A stretch of 64,000 nucleotides of DNA from Zanthoxylum bungeanum (lineage: Eukaryota; Streptophyta; Magnoliopsida; Sapindales; Rutaceae). The position numbers and the translations under genes are program-made. The notes beneath the pieces were generated by a model, which was not told where the DNA came from, ran no database searches, and worked only from the letters and a program-made list of their open reading frames with translations. The DNA lies in the NCBI GenBank assembly GCA_019454045.1, contig SKCR01031818.1, positions 1 to 64,000 on the forward strand. The letters are read 5' to 3'. Below, piece by piece: positions 22,631 through 32,952 of this stretch. Position 1 is the first letter of the stretch. Each line of letters begins with the position of its first letter.

Positions 22631-24003
22631 TGACCGGCGTAAACACACACGTATAACGCAAGCCCACGTATCGTTCAAGTAGTATAAAAATATCGATCCC
22701 ATGAGGACTTAATTCCTACTGTTGTTATTAATTATTGAATCTATTTATTTACAAATATCTAATTGAGGGTGAAGAGAATGATTGCTTGATTGATTTGGTT
22801 GATTGTAGATTTGCTAAATAAATAAAAAGACAAAAGAAAATACTAAGGAAAATAACAAAAGACACAAAGATCTAGGGTTGTGAATCCTTCTAATATCTTT
22901 TAAAATATGAAGTGATTATTTTATGTTTGTGTAATAAATCGGTTTACTAACCTGGAATACGAAATTATGCGAAAGCCTCTGTCGATGGTCAGACGCAAAT
23001 ACCCAGTTTAACCCAATTGAATCATATGTCTATGTCAACCAAATTATATGGATTCATTAAGTTTGAGTTCCAATTATGGCTACCCCCGTCGGATAGGTAT
23101 ATGTCTATCCTGTAAGGAAATCTATTAAAGGGTTATCTATCCTCAAGAAAGATCGTGGGCTATTAAGTCTATGGCTGAAACCTAAAATCCCTATGTCTAG
23201 TTCATTTTAGATTTACCAGATCAATCTTATTGGTGATCAGACAACAAGAAGCATTAAGCTTAAGACTTAATAAGTAAACCTTTAAATTACCCAAACTATA
23301 AAATAACCCCTTATAAACCGGTGATATTAGAATTCATCACAACCCCAGATAACTAACAGATAACTAGGGCTAGTAAAAACTTAAAAGTAAAAGACATAAA
23401 GTAAAAATGCTGAAAAGTAAAAGACATAAAGTAAAAACTGAAAAGTAAAATAAAATAAAATGCTAAGGTAAAATGATCAACTTTTACTATTTACTATTTA
23501 GATATCTCCCTTAATATAATATATTAACTTGTGATTATTTTAGGCTGTAACCTGATTAAGTCAAATTAAGTCCAACCAGCTATAAAGGCGGAACCAAAAT
23601 AAACTTGCCATATAGGCGGTAAGAAAATTTAATTACCAACCGACTAATCTGGCGGTATCTTTGATTAGTCAGGTTTAAACCAGATTAAAATGATTTACCA
23701 ACCGACCAATATGGCAGTATCCTTTTTAAGTCAATATTTTAAATAATGAATATATTATTTTTAAGTGAGATTAATCTAAATAGTAACAGTAAAAGAATTA
23801 CCTTTCATCATAGCTGGGGAAGTTACCTCATCATGGTGAATAGTAAAAACTGTAAAAAATACGAAAGTAAATTACTATTATTACAAAACGTAATTAAAAT
23901 TATTTACAAAACTAAAAACTAAAAGAAACTAGATAGAAAACTCCCTATTTACATCAGAGAATTCAGAGAGAATGGTACATTTGAAACTGAAACATCGAGC
24001 TGA

Positions 24004-24010
24004 ATTTATA
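24004..24010 (-). promoter_or_regulatory. TATA box of the element E 3' LTR
   Basis: The minus strand reads CCTATAAATTC. The same box is at 30109-30115 in the 5' LTR. Confidence 0.7.
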
Positions 24011-24097
24011 GGCCTCGGTAGACTCTGGACGTCGCGACGCCAAGGCCTTTGGCGTCGCTACGCCAGCTTCTTTTGGACGTGGCATGCTGAGGTGATG

Positions 24098-24510
24098 ACA
24101 CGTGGCGATTCTGGATAAGGTGATAAGGTGACACGTGGCAAGGTAGTTGGAGCTCAATTATTGTGACATGTGGCGGCTTCTAATTGGTCGGTTCAGATTC
24201 TTATCCACCACGTGTCAGATAAGGATAAGTCAGTCAATAATTGATGCTGACGTGGCGCTGATGTGGCGACACGTGGCAATTTGACTGTCGGCACCATAGA
24301 ATCGCGACACGTGACACGCTGTGATTGGTTGATGATGACGTGGCAGCCACGTGGCACTTTGACTTGGTCAACAAGTGATGTGTATGATGATGTGGCAATG
24401 ACATGGAGTGACACATGGCGACACGTGGCGATGGCGACTGTCGGCACCGTAGGATGATGACACGTGGCACGGCGCACGTTAGTAGATCGGCTGTGATGGT
24501 GACACGTGGC
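24098..24510 (-). promoter_or_regulatory. ABRE/G-box cluster in the element E 3' LTR
   Basis: Nine CACGTG cores occur in about 410 bp (about 24099, 24132, 24209, 24271, 24307, 24348, 24423, 24462 and 24504), most as ACACGTGGC, the classic ABA-response element read by bZIP factors. They lie 90-500 bp upstream of the minus-strand TATA box. Related degenerate words (GACATGTGGC, GACGTGGC) lie between them, as if the cluster grew by local duplication. Confidence 0.8.
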
Positions 24511-24816
24511 ACGGCGCACGTTAGCAAAGTCAAATTTTCTCAGATTTTGATTTATGGACCCGCGCATGTTAGCACTGTTCGGCGCATGTTAGGCGTCGCG
24601 ACGCCAAGGGCTTGCGCGTCGCGACGCGGACAAATTACAAAAATGCCCTTTTTTCCAATTTTTACTGTTTTGGTCCAAATCACCTCCAAAATGTCCTGAA
24701 ACTTTATTTATCTACAAAATAACACAAAACACATCAAAATATTCACAAGACTCAAGAAACTATACAAAATATTAAGTTAAATGAGTGAGAAATAGTGATA
24801 GATTTACCACTCATCA

Positions 24817-26141
24817 CACCCCCAAACTTAACATTTTGCTAGTCCTCGAGCAAAACACAGAATAAAATAAACATCTTTAAAATAAAATTTAACTAAGCCA
24901 CTTTCGTAGGGATCACAGTTGCATTTAGCGTATGCAACAAGCCTTTAAACCCCTAGGTGTCCCTAGTGGACGAGTTGTAGTCTCGTGAGGGTTTACATCA
25001 ATGATACCCACAAACATTTTACAAAAGTAAAAAGGTAGTGAAACTAATACACACAAAAGAAAAAAGACAAGCGAAAAGAGAATAAAGAAGTTAGCGACTA
25101 ATCAGGTGAAACTTCTACTCCAAGTTACTAGTTGTTTTGTTTCTTTCTAAATTACTGAATAAGTAAATTCTCCGATTATTTTTACCATTCTCCATATACA
25201 CAGCCAACATAATATTAAACAACTCATTTTTGCCCACAACAGTCATAAGTGCAGTTGATAAGAGAATAATATTTTTGTCATAAAGTTTTATCAGAATTCA
25301 CACCTTTTTGTAGCAATGGAATAATTTTTCTGATTTTTCTGATTTTTCTCTTTGATTTTATTCTATTTTTTTTATATACAATATCTTCCGTCTATGTAGC
25401 GAGTGTTGGGTCGGTGGCTCCCAAACCAGTTGGCTTTAGGGCACCAAGTGTTAAGACAGCCCTACGGACTTAATTACTCAGACTTCAGATATATATATTT
25501 TTGCAGCATCTTTGATCCATTTAGCGAGCTTTGGGCCAGTGACTCCCAAACCAGTTGGTTTTAGGGCACTAGGTGTTAAAACACCCTTACAGACTTAATA
25601 ACTCGGATCTCAAACGTTTTTTTTTACTCCATTAATTTTTGAGATGCTTCTTCCAATTAAACTAGAGCACCGAATATTACAAAATTTTCAATTTTAGCTC
25701 ATGTCCTTATGTTACTATGCATGTTGATAATATCTGTCAACTGAGCATATAAAGATCCATTTTAGTCAGTTTTATGGAGAATTTACAAATTAAATAATTC
25801 AAAATGAAATAAACAAAAATTAACTTGTTCCGAAATAGGTTTGAGATACGTCTCAGGTGTGGAAACTCCTTACTCAGCTATCTCTTACCAATTTCACATT
25901 TTTAGTCAAAATAAAACACAAAAACACAAAAAAATTTGTAATTTTTGAAAAATTTTCAATTTTTTTTTTGTATTTTTCGAAAAATTTTGGACTAAAAAAA
26001 AAATAACACACAAACTAAAAACAAGATACTGATCAACTAATTCCCTCTCTCAAACCTAAATGAGACATTGTCCCCAATGTCTTAAACAGTAGAAGAGGAG
26101 TTTAGAAGATAATATCTGGTTAGCCGAAATTCTATAGGAAA
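24817..26141 (-). other. element E 3' non-coding region and polypurine tract
   Basis: The polypurine tract (minus AAGTTTGGGGGTG) at about 24817-24829 abuts the 3' LTR. The rest has no supported ORF. Two copies of a block of about 100 bp (starting near 25397 and 25522, 125 bp apart) share CTCCCAAACCAGTTGG and TTAGGGCAC. Long T/A runs lie at about 25940-26000. Confidence 0.65.
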
Positions 26142-26795
26142 TTAAAGGTTAAGATCAAGATTAATCCGACGCCTCTTACCCCGATCGTCCTCAGACCAAT
26201 TTATCTTTGAAAGGATAGGGTCAACTTGTGGTTCATAGGCTAAGAGTTGGTCAATTAGATCCGGAGCAGTTCTGGCAGTAAAGAGGAGTTCTTTCATAGG
26301 TTTTGACACGAACCCATTTCTCCGAGCATCATCAAGAAACACACAAAGAAAATCATAAAATCCTTCAACATTGTACAGTCCAAGCGGTTTCTGGTGTATG
26401 TTCAGGTTCGCCCAAGATAGTAATATAAAAATTTCCTCCAATGTGCCCAAGCCACCTGGCAAAGCGATAAAAGCATCAGCACGGTTAATCATTTCTACCA
26501 ATCGTTCAGACATACCTGGCACGATCAGTTTCTCTCCGTTTGATGGTTCAATAAGATTTGTTTCTGCCAAGGGTTTTGGGATGATTCCCAAAACGTGACT
26601 GCCTCCTTCCTGTACGGCCTTTGAAATGATCCACATTAGTCCAAGATTGCCTCCGCCATATACTAAGTGCATATTCCTTGCAGCTAAGACTCGACCCAAT
26701 TCTTGTGCTGCTTCTACGTATTGTGGTTTAGTACCAACACTACTACCGCAAAACACACATATGTTTTCAACTCGTCTTCTTGAATTGGCTTCCAT
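26142..26795 (-). CDS. LOG-like cytokinin riboside 5'-monophosphate phosphoribohydrolase (retrotransposon-borne)
   Basis: This is an intact 217-codon ORF of the LONELY GUY family. These enzymes release active cytokinin base from its riboside monophosphate in one step, in cytosol and nucleus. It has the Rossmann-like N-terminus ENICVFCGSSVG (residues 10-21), LVYGGGNLGLM (44-54), HVLGIIPK (67-74), the SER motif Arg near 96, and the signature PGGLGTLEE near 113-121, which supplies the catalytic Glu. IHQKPLGLYNVEGFYD follows near 132. The length fits the family (about 210-230). Unlike most family members it has Trp after GLM where Gly is usual, and Leu follows the ER pair where Lys is usual. The C-terminus is basic (GKRRR) and ends INLDLNL, an LxLxL pattern. 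Plant LOG genes normally have several introns; this one has none, so it was captured through RNA. It lies 514 bp after the gag-like ORF, on the same strand. Activity is not shown. Confidence 0.92.
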   Translation of the reverse strand: MEANSRRRVENICVFCGSSVGTKPQYVEAAQELGRVLAARNMHLVYGGGNLGLMWIISKAVQEGGSHVLGIIPKPLAETNLIEPSNGEKLIVPGMSERLVEMINRADAFIALPGGLGTLEEIFILLSWANLNIHQKPLGLYNVEGFYDFLCVFLDDARRNGFVSKPMKELLFTARTAPDLIDQLLAYEPQVDPILSKINWSEDDRGKRRRINLDLNL

Positions 26796-27309
26796 GTTTA
26801 ACTCTGGATGTCTTCAAAAGTGCATTGATGAGTTGAATTTATAGAACCTGAAAAGGGTGAGTAATAATAGCACTAGTATCTTCCAAAGGACAATTGTTAG
26901 CTAAGCAACAAAAGAAATCGTGAAAGGTCAAAAAGTCTGGATCCTGTCTATGAAAATAAAGATAACTACAAAAGAAAAGCAAATCAAAGCAATAATTAAG
27001 GCAACGAAATTGTGTACGCAATACGCCACTAGCTTAGTATAAATTCATAATGATGCGTCTCAAGAATTCATTCTTTACTCAGCCATCACTAATGAATTGT
27101 CTCTCTTCTTTGTGATTGCCAAACACCATTCCTTCTGTCTTAAAATGCTCCGTTTGTGCTTTTCCCTACAAACATAACACACAAAATTAAAAGCTCTACA
27201 ACATGTATACACTAAATATAAAAATAGAAATTATAACAAAGTGCATGGGTTGCCTCCCTGCTAGCGCTAAATTTTTCGTCTTCAGCCAGACGTGACTGAA
27301 ATCTATCTG
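26796..27309 (-). other. spacer between the gag-like ORF and the LOG-like ORF in element E
   Basis: This 514-bp spacer contains GGGAGGCAACCCA (minus, about 27245-27257), a motif I associate with the region after gag/pol in Athila-like plant elements. No ORF is supported. The LOG-like ATG would have to be reached by re-initiation, splicing or an internal promoter; no clear TATA is seen just upstream. Confidence 0.6.
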
Positions 27310-28584
27310 TCAAGGAGGTTTCAGTGTCGTTTTGGACGTCCGATTAACGACAATCCCGTGAGCATTTTTTTTGAAGGGTCTTTTCCAACGGTAAAGTGGC
27401 AAAAAATATTTTGTCCCATTCAGTGCTTGTGCCACCTTTTTAATCTTTGTTGCTCCAGTGGTTCCTGAAAAGAAAGAAAGAAAATCAGGAGGTCTTGTAT
27501 GGTGCTTGACTTTGAATGGAAGTTCCATTATGTCAAGCTTCTGGGTGATATCTTTGATTTGTACTCCCCAAAACAGTGATGTTTCGCCTGAATGCTCTGG
27601 ATCTTCAATTTGGTCTAACAGTTGCTCCTTCATTTGCTCTGTTTCTTGCTCCACATTTTCTTCACAGATGTATTTTAGGATTTCCTCGTTCAGTTCTTCA
27701 TCTGTTATATGTGAAAAATATGCTCCATAAGTGTCAACCTGAGGATGTAAAGAGATGTCAGATTTTAGGTCTTCATCCTCTGAGGCTGATGTGATTGGCT
27801 CAGATAGATCTTCTTCAAACATTTGTGCAAAGCATTCTCCAAGATCTTCATTTTGAGGCTGAAAAGTTTCATCCTTCTTTGTTGGTGCAGTTGGTACAAA
27901 TAGCTCAGCTTCATCATCGTCAGAGTCAGAATAATAAAAATCAAATCGAGACTTTACCGGTCCGGGCTCCTGAACTGATACCTCAGATTCCTGATACTGC
28001 TCAGCCTCATCCTCTGTTATGATGTCATCGTGAAATGCTTGGTCATCTGAAAATGCTTCTTGAGGTATAAAGTTCTGGTTTTCTGTTAATTTTCTGATCT
28101 GATCTGTCATTCTCTGTATGGATTCTGTTTGACTCTGAATACTTTCGAGTTGATTCTGGAATGTTTCAAGCATTGTATCCAACTTTTCATCTCGTTTCTT
28201 GAACACATCTTTGAGCATGTCAATCATCTGATCTTCTTCTGATTGTTCTGATTGGTGATGAAGATCATTGTAGGTGGGTGGTGGATAAGATATAAAATGT
28301 GGTTCTGTGAAATGTGATGGCTCGTCATACCATGAAGGATCTTGATAGCTCTGCCACCCTGGATGGTAGTTGTATTCGCAATAATCTCTAGGATGGTTAC
28401 CATTACATATGTCACATCTCCCCATTGCGTCTTGTTGAGAAAATGTGGTATTGCTTGGTTCTAGCATCCAGTGATAATTATTGGGCTGGACAACAGGCCT
28501 CAGAAAACCGAACTGTTGCTCCCAGATTTGGGGTGTATCTTCTAGTAAAGCTCGCGATCTTTCAATTTCCCAATAATGTTCCAT
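27310..28584 (-). CDS. gag-like protein of element E
   Basis: This intact 424-codon ORF starts 115 bp after the primer site. Near residue 57 it has a zinc knuckle C-x2-C-x4-H-x4-C (CDICNGNHPRDYC), followed by a Tyr/Pro/Trp-rich stretch. A coiled-coil-like segment with LDTMLETFQNQLESIQSQ near residues 130-170 follows, then a long acidic region (about 190-330) and a basic end (LYRWKRPFKKNAHG). Knuckle, short aromatic/proline linker, then coiled coil is the order I know from the C-terminal part of Athila-type gag; the N-terminal capsid half is absent. No protease motif is seen. It could bind element RNA, but that is inference. Confidence 0.75.
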   Translation of the reverse strand: MEHYWEIERSRALLEDTPQIWEQQFGFLRPVVQPNNYHWMLEPSNTTFSQQDAMGRCDICNGNHPRDYCEYNYHPGWQSYQDPSWYDEPSHFTEPHFISYPPPTYNDLHHQSEQSEEDQMIDMLKDVFKKRDEKLDTMLETFQNQLESIQSQTESIQRMTDQIRKLTENQNFIPQEAFSDDQAFHDDIITEDEAEQYQESEVSVQEPGPVKSRFDFYYSDSDDDEAELFVPTAPTKKDETFQPQNEDLGECFAQMFEEDLSEPITSASEDEDLKSDISLHPQVDTYGAYFSHITDEELNEEILKYICEENVEQETEQMKEQLLDQIEDPEHSGETSLFWGVQIKDITQKLDIMELPFKVKHHTRPPDFLSFFSGTTGATKIKKVAQALNGTKYFLPLYRWKRPFKKNAHGIVVNRTSKTTLKPP

Positions 28585-28697
28585 TTTTCAATCACCTGAA
28601 AACAAAAGAAAGAAATAAAAATTACAGATAAAAATAAAGAAAATTAGATACCAGTAAATTAGATAGCTTCAAAATTAACAACTCAAGAAAAATAAGT

Positions 28698-28714
28698 CCC
28701 CGGCAACGGTGCCA
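28698..28714 (-). promoter_or_regulatory. primer-binding site of element E
   Basis: The minus strand reads TGGCACCGTTGCCGGGG, six bases after the 5' LTR. It is close to the tRNA-Asp-type primer site of Athila elements (one difference, CACC for CGCC, by memory). Confidence 0.78.
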
Positions 28715-28720
28715 AAAACT

Positions 28721-30924
28721 TGACCGGCGTAAGCACACACGTATAACGCAAGCGCACGTATCGTTCAAGTAGTATAAAAATATCGATCCCACGAGGACTT
28801 AATTCCTACTGTTGTTATTAATTATTGAATCTATTTATTTACAAATATCTAATTGAGGGTGAAGAGAATGATTGCTTGATTGATTTTGTTGATTGTAGAT
28901 TTGCTAAATAAATAAAAAGACAAAAGAAAATACTAAGGAAAATAACAAAAGTCTCAAAGATCTAGGGTTGTGAATCCTTCTAATATCTTTTAATATATGA
29001 AGTGATTATTTTATGTTTGTGTAATAAATCGGTTTACTAACCTGGAACACGAAATTATGCGAAAGCCTCTGTCGATGGTCAGACGCAAATACCCAGTTTA
29101 ACCCAATTGAATCATATGTCTATGTCAACCAAATTATATGGATTCATTAAGTTTGAGTTCCAATTATGGCTACCCCCGTCGAATAGGTATATGTCTATCC
29201 TGTAAGGAAATCTATTAAAGGGTTATCTATCCTCAAGAAAGATCGTGGGCTATTAAGTCTATGGCTGAAACCTAAAATCCCTATGTCTAGTTCATTTTAG
29301 ATTTACCAGATCAATCTTATTGGTGATCAGACAACAAGAAGCATTAAGCTTAAGACTTAATAAGTAAACCTTTAAATTACCCAAACTATAAAATAACCCC
29401 TTATAAACCGGAGATATTAGAATTCATCACAACCCCAGATAACTAACACATAACTAGGGCTAGTAAAAACTTAAAAGTAAAAGACATAAAGTAAAAATGC
29501 TGAAAAGTAAAAGACATAAAGTAAAAACTGAAAAGTAAAATAAAATAAAATGCTAAGGTAAAAGGATCAACTTTTACTATTTACTATTTAGATATCTCCC
29601 TTAATATAATATATTAACTTGTGATTATTTTACCAACCAGCCATATAGGCGGTAACCTGATTAAGTCAAATTAAATCCAACCAGCCATAAAGACGGAACC
29701 AAAATAAACCTGCCATATAGGCGGTAAGAAAATTTAATTACCAACCGACCAATCTGGCGGTATCCTTGATTAGTCAGGATTAAACCAGATTAAAATGATT
29801 TACCAACCGACCAATATGGCGATATCCTTTTTAAGTCAATATTTTAAATAGTGAATATATTATTTTTAAGTGAGATTAATCTAAATAGTAACAGTAAAAG
29901 AATTACCTTTCACCATAGCTGGGGAAGTTACATCATCATGGTGAATAGTAAAAACTGTAAAAAGTAAGAAAGTAAATTACTATTATTACAAAACGTAATT
30001 AAAATTATTTACAAAACTAAAAACTAAAAGAAACTAGATAGAAAACTCCATATTTACATCAGAGAATTCAGAGAGAATGGTACATTTGAAACTGAAAGAT
30101 CGAGCTGAATTTATAGGCCTCGGTAGACTCTGGACGTCGCGACGCCAAGGCCTTTGGCGTCGCTACGCCAAGGCCTTTGGCGTCGCTACGCCAGCTTCTT
30201 TTGGACGTGGCATGCTGAGGTGATGACACGTGGCGATTCTGGATAAGGTGATAAGGTGACACGTGGCAAGGTAGTTGGAGCTCAATTATTGTGACACGTG
30301 GCGGCTTCTAATTGGTCGGTTCAGATTCTTATCCACCACGTGTCAGATAAGGATAAGTCAGTCAATAATTGATGCTGATGTGGTGACACGTGGCAATTTG
30401 ACTGTCGGCACCATAGAATCGCGACACGTGGCACGCTGTGATTGGTTGATGATGACGTGGCAGCCACGTGGCACTTTGACTTGGTCAACATGTGATGTGT
30501 ATGATGACGTGGCAATGATGTGGAGTGACACGTGGCGATGGCTACTGTCGGCACCGTATGATGATGACACATGGCACGGCGCACGTTAATAGATCGGCTG
30601 TGATGGTGACACGTGGCACGGCGAACGTTAGCAAAGTCAAATTTTCTCAGATTCTGATTTATGGACCTGGCACACGTTAGCACTGTTCGGCGCATGTTAG
30701 GCATCGCAACGCCAAGGACTTGCGCGTCACGACGCGGACAAATTACAAAAATACCTTTTTTCCAATTTTTACTGTTTTGGTCCAAATCACCTCCAGAATG
30801 TCCTGAAACTTTATTTATCTACAAAATAACACAAAACACATCAAAATATTCACAAGACTCAAGAAACTATAAAAAAATATTAAGTTAAATGAGTGGGAAA
30901 TAGTGATAGATTTACCACTCATCA
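28721..30924 (-). mobile_element. 5' LTR of element E
   Basis: This 2204-bp direct repeat of 22631-24816 has a CACGTG cluster at about 30226-30615, a TATA box at 30109-30115, and about 1.4 kb of R/U5 down to 28721. It contains a 23-bp tandem duplication (AAGGCCTTTGGCGTCGCTACG and 2 more bases) near 30145-30190 that is single in the other LTR. Confidence 0.92.
30226..30615 (-). promoter_or_regulatory. ABRE/G-box cluster and promoter of element E
   Basis: Nine CACGTG cores (about 30227, 30260, 30293, 30336, 30385, 30424, 30471, 30529 and 30609), seven of them as ACACGTGGC, lie 110-500 bp upstream of the TATA box at 30109-30115. A tenth copy is mutated to ACACATGGC near 30568. They face the gag-like and LOG-like ORFs. 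ABA or light control through bZIP/bHLH factors is inferred from the motif alone. Confidence 0.8.
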
Positions 30925-30929
30925 TGTTC

Positions 30930-30968
30930 CTGGGTGATTGACATATATGGTGGTTCAAGAGGTAACCT
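30930..30968 (-). other. 39-bp piece of element D between E and F
   Basis: This non-coding remnant of D ends with AACCT (30964-30968), the target duplication of copia F. Confidence 0.65.
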
Positions 30969-32952
30969 TGTTGGACAATTATGACCCATAGTGTCACTAT
31001 TTGTACATATCACGGTGTTGTTGTACAAATTAACTATGTGACAAATGAGACTGCACTCTTATCATTTGTGATTAGATCACCTAGATGTATAAATGATAGG
31101 AGGTCCCTATGATTTGTTCCTGGACTGAGAATGATATGAGACGGTATTAGTCCACGAAGGATAAATCATCAAATATCCCTAGTCAGAGCATTGTCGAGAT
31201 TGGACATCGATAAATGCGTAAAACACTAGTATTACACTTGTGCGCGTTGTGAGGGCACAACGACATAGTTCTCATATATTTGGGTATAGGATACTCATGC
31301 AAGTATAATATGAGGTTGTGTTTTATCGATGGTACAGGAAACAGCTTCGCTCTGGATAGACCCCCTCGGAATTCCATTGGTAGTATGACTATGTGTATTT
31401 GGTCTTAACTTGAGACTTGCACCGCTAATACTTGCGACAATCAATATATTTTGGTTGCGGTCGTCCAGGACTTTAACGGGTTCCGTGTACGCCAATGTTG
31501 GGTATATTGAGAATCGTAGTGTATTAGGTGTGATGTCGAGATGGAAGTATCACTCCAGTCATAGTGGAGATGATGGTCACATAGGATACGGAACTCGTTC
31601 CCTTAAATGCTCGAGCTATCGGGATATTATGACTAGGTCATGTTTATCCGATTAAAGAGACTAGTTACCAGAGATCCGACATGTGCTTCGTATGGGGCAG
31701 ACACAATTCCAGCCCCAGGCCTAGCACGTGATCATCCGACAGTGGATCGAAATACGCAATACTACGGTATACTACGCTTGATATAGATCCTTTATTCCTG
31801 TAAGGATATTTCCGGAGAATTGGGTAGGCATGTCGTTTTGCTAGAGGCCAACCTTGTCTTGTTAATCGGTATAAACGTAGTACGAGGTACTTAAGTGTTC
31901 GGATAGTCCGACGACCGACTTTACTGCCAACATATCCGGGGATCTCATGGGTCGTTTCCCAAAGATTCACCGATGACGTATGACTCGCACTCTTAATTAA
32001 TCTGGGATTAATTAGAAGAGAGAGAAAATTAATCTGGGATTAATTGCAGAGATATTTTATCTGGGATAAAATATCAATTAAAGAGAGATAATGATTAATT
32101 TGGAATTAATCGACAAATTAATATATTCGATATATTAAACGAAATTAGATTTCGATGCGGAATTAAAATTAGATTTTAATTCGGGCGAACGAATTAATTT
32201 AGAATTAATTCGTTAGCGACGTGAATAGTAATTTCGCTAGGCGTAATCATTTAATTACGACGCAACGGAAAATTCATTAATTTGGAATTAGCGAACCCGG
32301 GCCCGAGATTATTTGCGAGGCATTCGCATTTCGAATTCGAGTGCGGCACACAAGTCAAATCAAACGTCAAATCGCTAGTCGCATCAAGCGTCAAATCATT
32401 AGTCACTTTGCGTGATGTGACTTGACAACTTGATGGATTGAGTGATGTGAGTAGATGGAGCATTAAATGCTTGACTTTTGAAAGCCAAATTCACTTGAAA
32501 TGAATTTGAGATTCACATTTGTGTATAAGATACACAAATTTGGAACACATCACACAATTCTCTCTTTCTCTCATCTCTTTCTCTTCACGCCCTTGGGCAA
32601 CTTTCTGTTTTCTGGTTTCTTGAAACCGTGAGCAGTGGGAAGCAAGAGTTGGAAATTTGTGGCAAATTTCTTGAGTGCTAGCACACTACGAGACATGCGA
32701 AGGTGATAGGGAAGTCCACCCATGAGCCGGGAATTGTTCGACGAAGCTTGGAGCTTGACGAAGGACCACCATGGACGCCAAACCAGTGAGCACTGGCAGT
32801 GAACTGCCGAGCAGTCCATGAGGCAGAATTTCAGTTTTATTTGTCTCCGAGTCGCTCAACCGATTGATGTAAGTATTCCGTGACTTCCTCGATTTGTATT
32901 CGCACTTGTTTCATGTTTGTTATTCGATCCTCGGGGCCTAGAAACTCCAACA
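30969..32952 (+). mobile_element. 5' LTR of copia F
   Basis: This 1984-bp LTR reads TGTTGGACAATTATG...CTCCAACA. It lacks a 26-bp segment near 31392 that is present in the 3' LTR at about 39171-39197. Open frames inside recur in all four LTRs of F and G but are not family-like proteins. Confidence 0.9.

Larger units (their letters stand above)
22631..24816 (-). mobile_element. 3' LTR of element E
   Basis: This 2186-bp direct repeat of 28721-30924 reads on the minus strand TGATGAGTGG...CGCCGGTCA. It carries the CACGTG cluster (24098-24510), a minus-strand TATA box (24004-24010), and a set of CCAACCGACCAATATGGCGG-type words (about 23570-23725). Compared with the right LTR it lacks a 23-bp tandem duplication near 24045 and a short piece near 23545, and has scattered substitutions. 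Confidence 0.92.
22631..30924 (-). mobile_element. Ty3/gypsy (Athila-like) element E: gag-like ORF plus captured LOG gene, no pol
   Basis: This complete 8.3-kb element is inserted in element D with a perfect TGTTC duplication (22626-22630 and 30925-30929). Read on the minus strand, it has a 5' LTR (30924-28721), primer site (28714-28698), gag-like ORF (28584-27310), LOG-like ORF (26795-26142), a 1.3-kb non-coding region, polypurine tract (about 24830-24817) and 3' LTR (24816-22631). There is no protease, RT, RNase H or integrase, so it needs enzymes from another element. The primer site TGGCACCGTTGCCGGGG and the motif GGGAGGCAACCCA downstream of gag (about 27245-27257) are, from memory, typical of Athila-type elements. 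Both ORFs are intact. Confidence 0.92.

Noticed and set aside
24193..24699. Overlapping open frames in both strands rich in His, Arg, Thr and Val
   Set aside because: They are translations of the CACGTG/GTCGCGAC repeats in the element E LTR, and the same occurs at 30275-30785.
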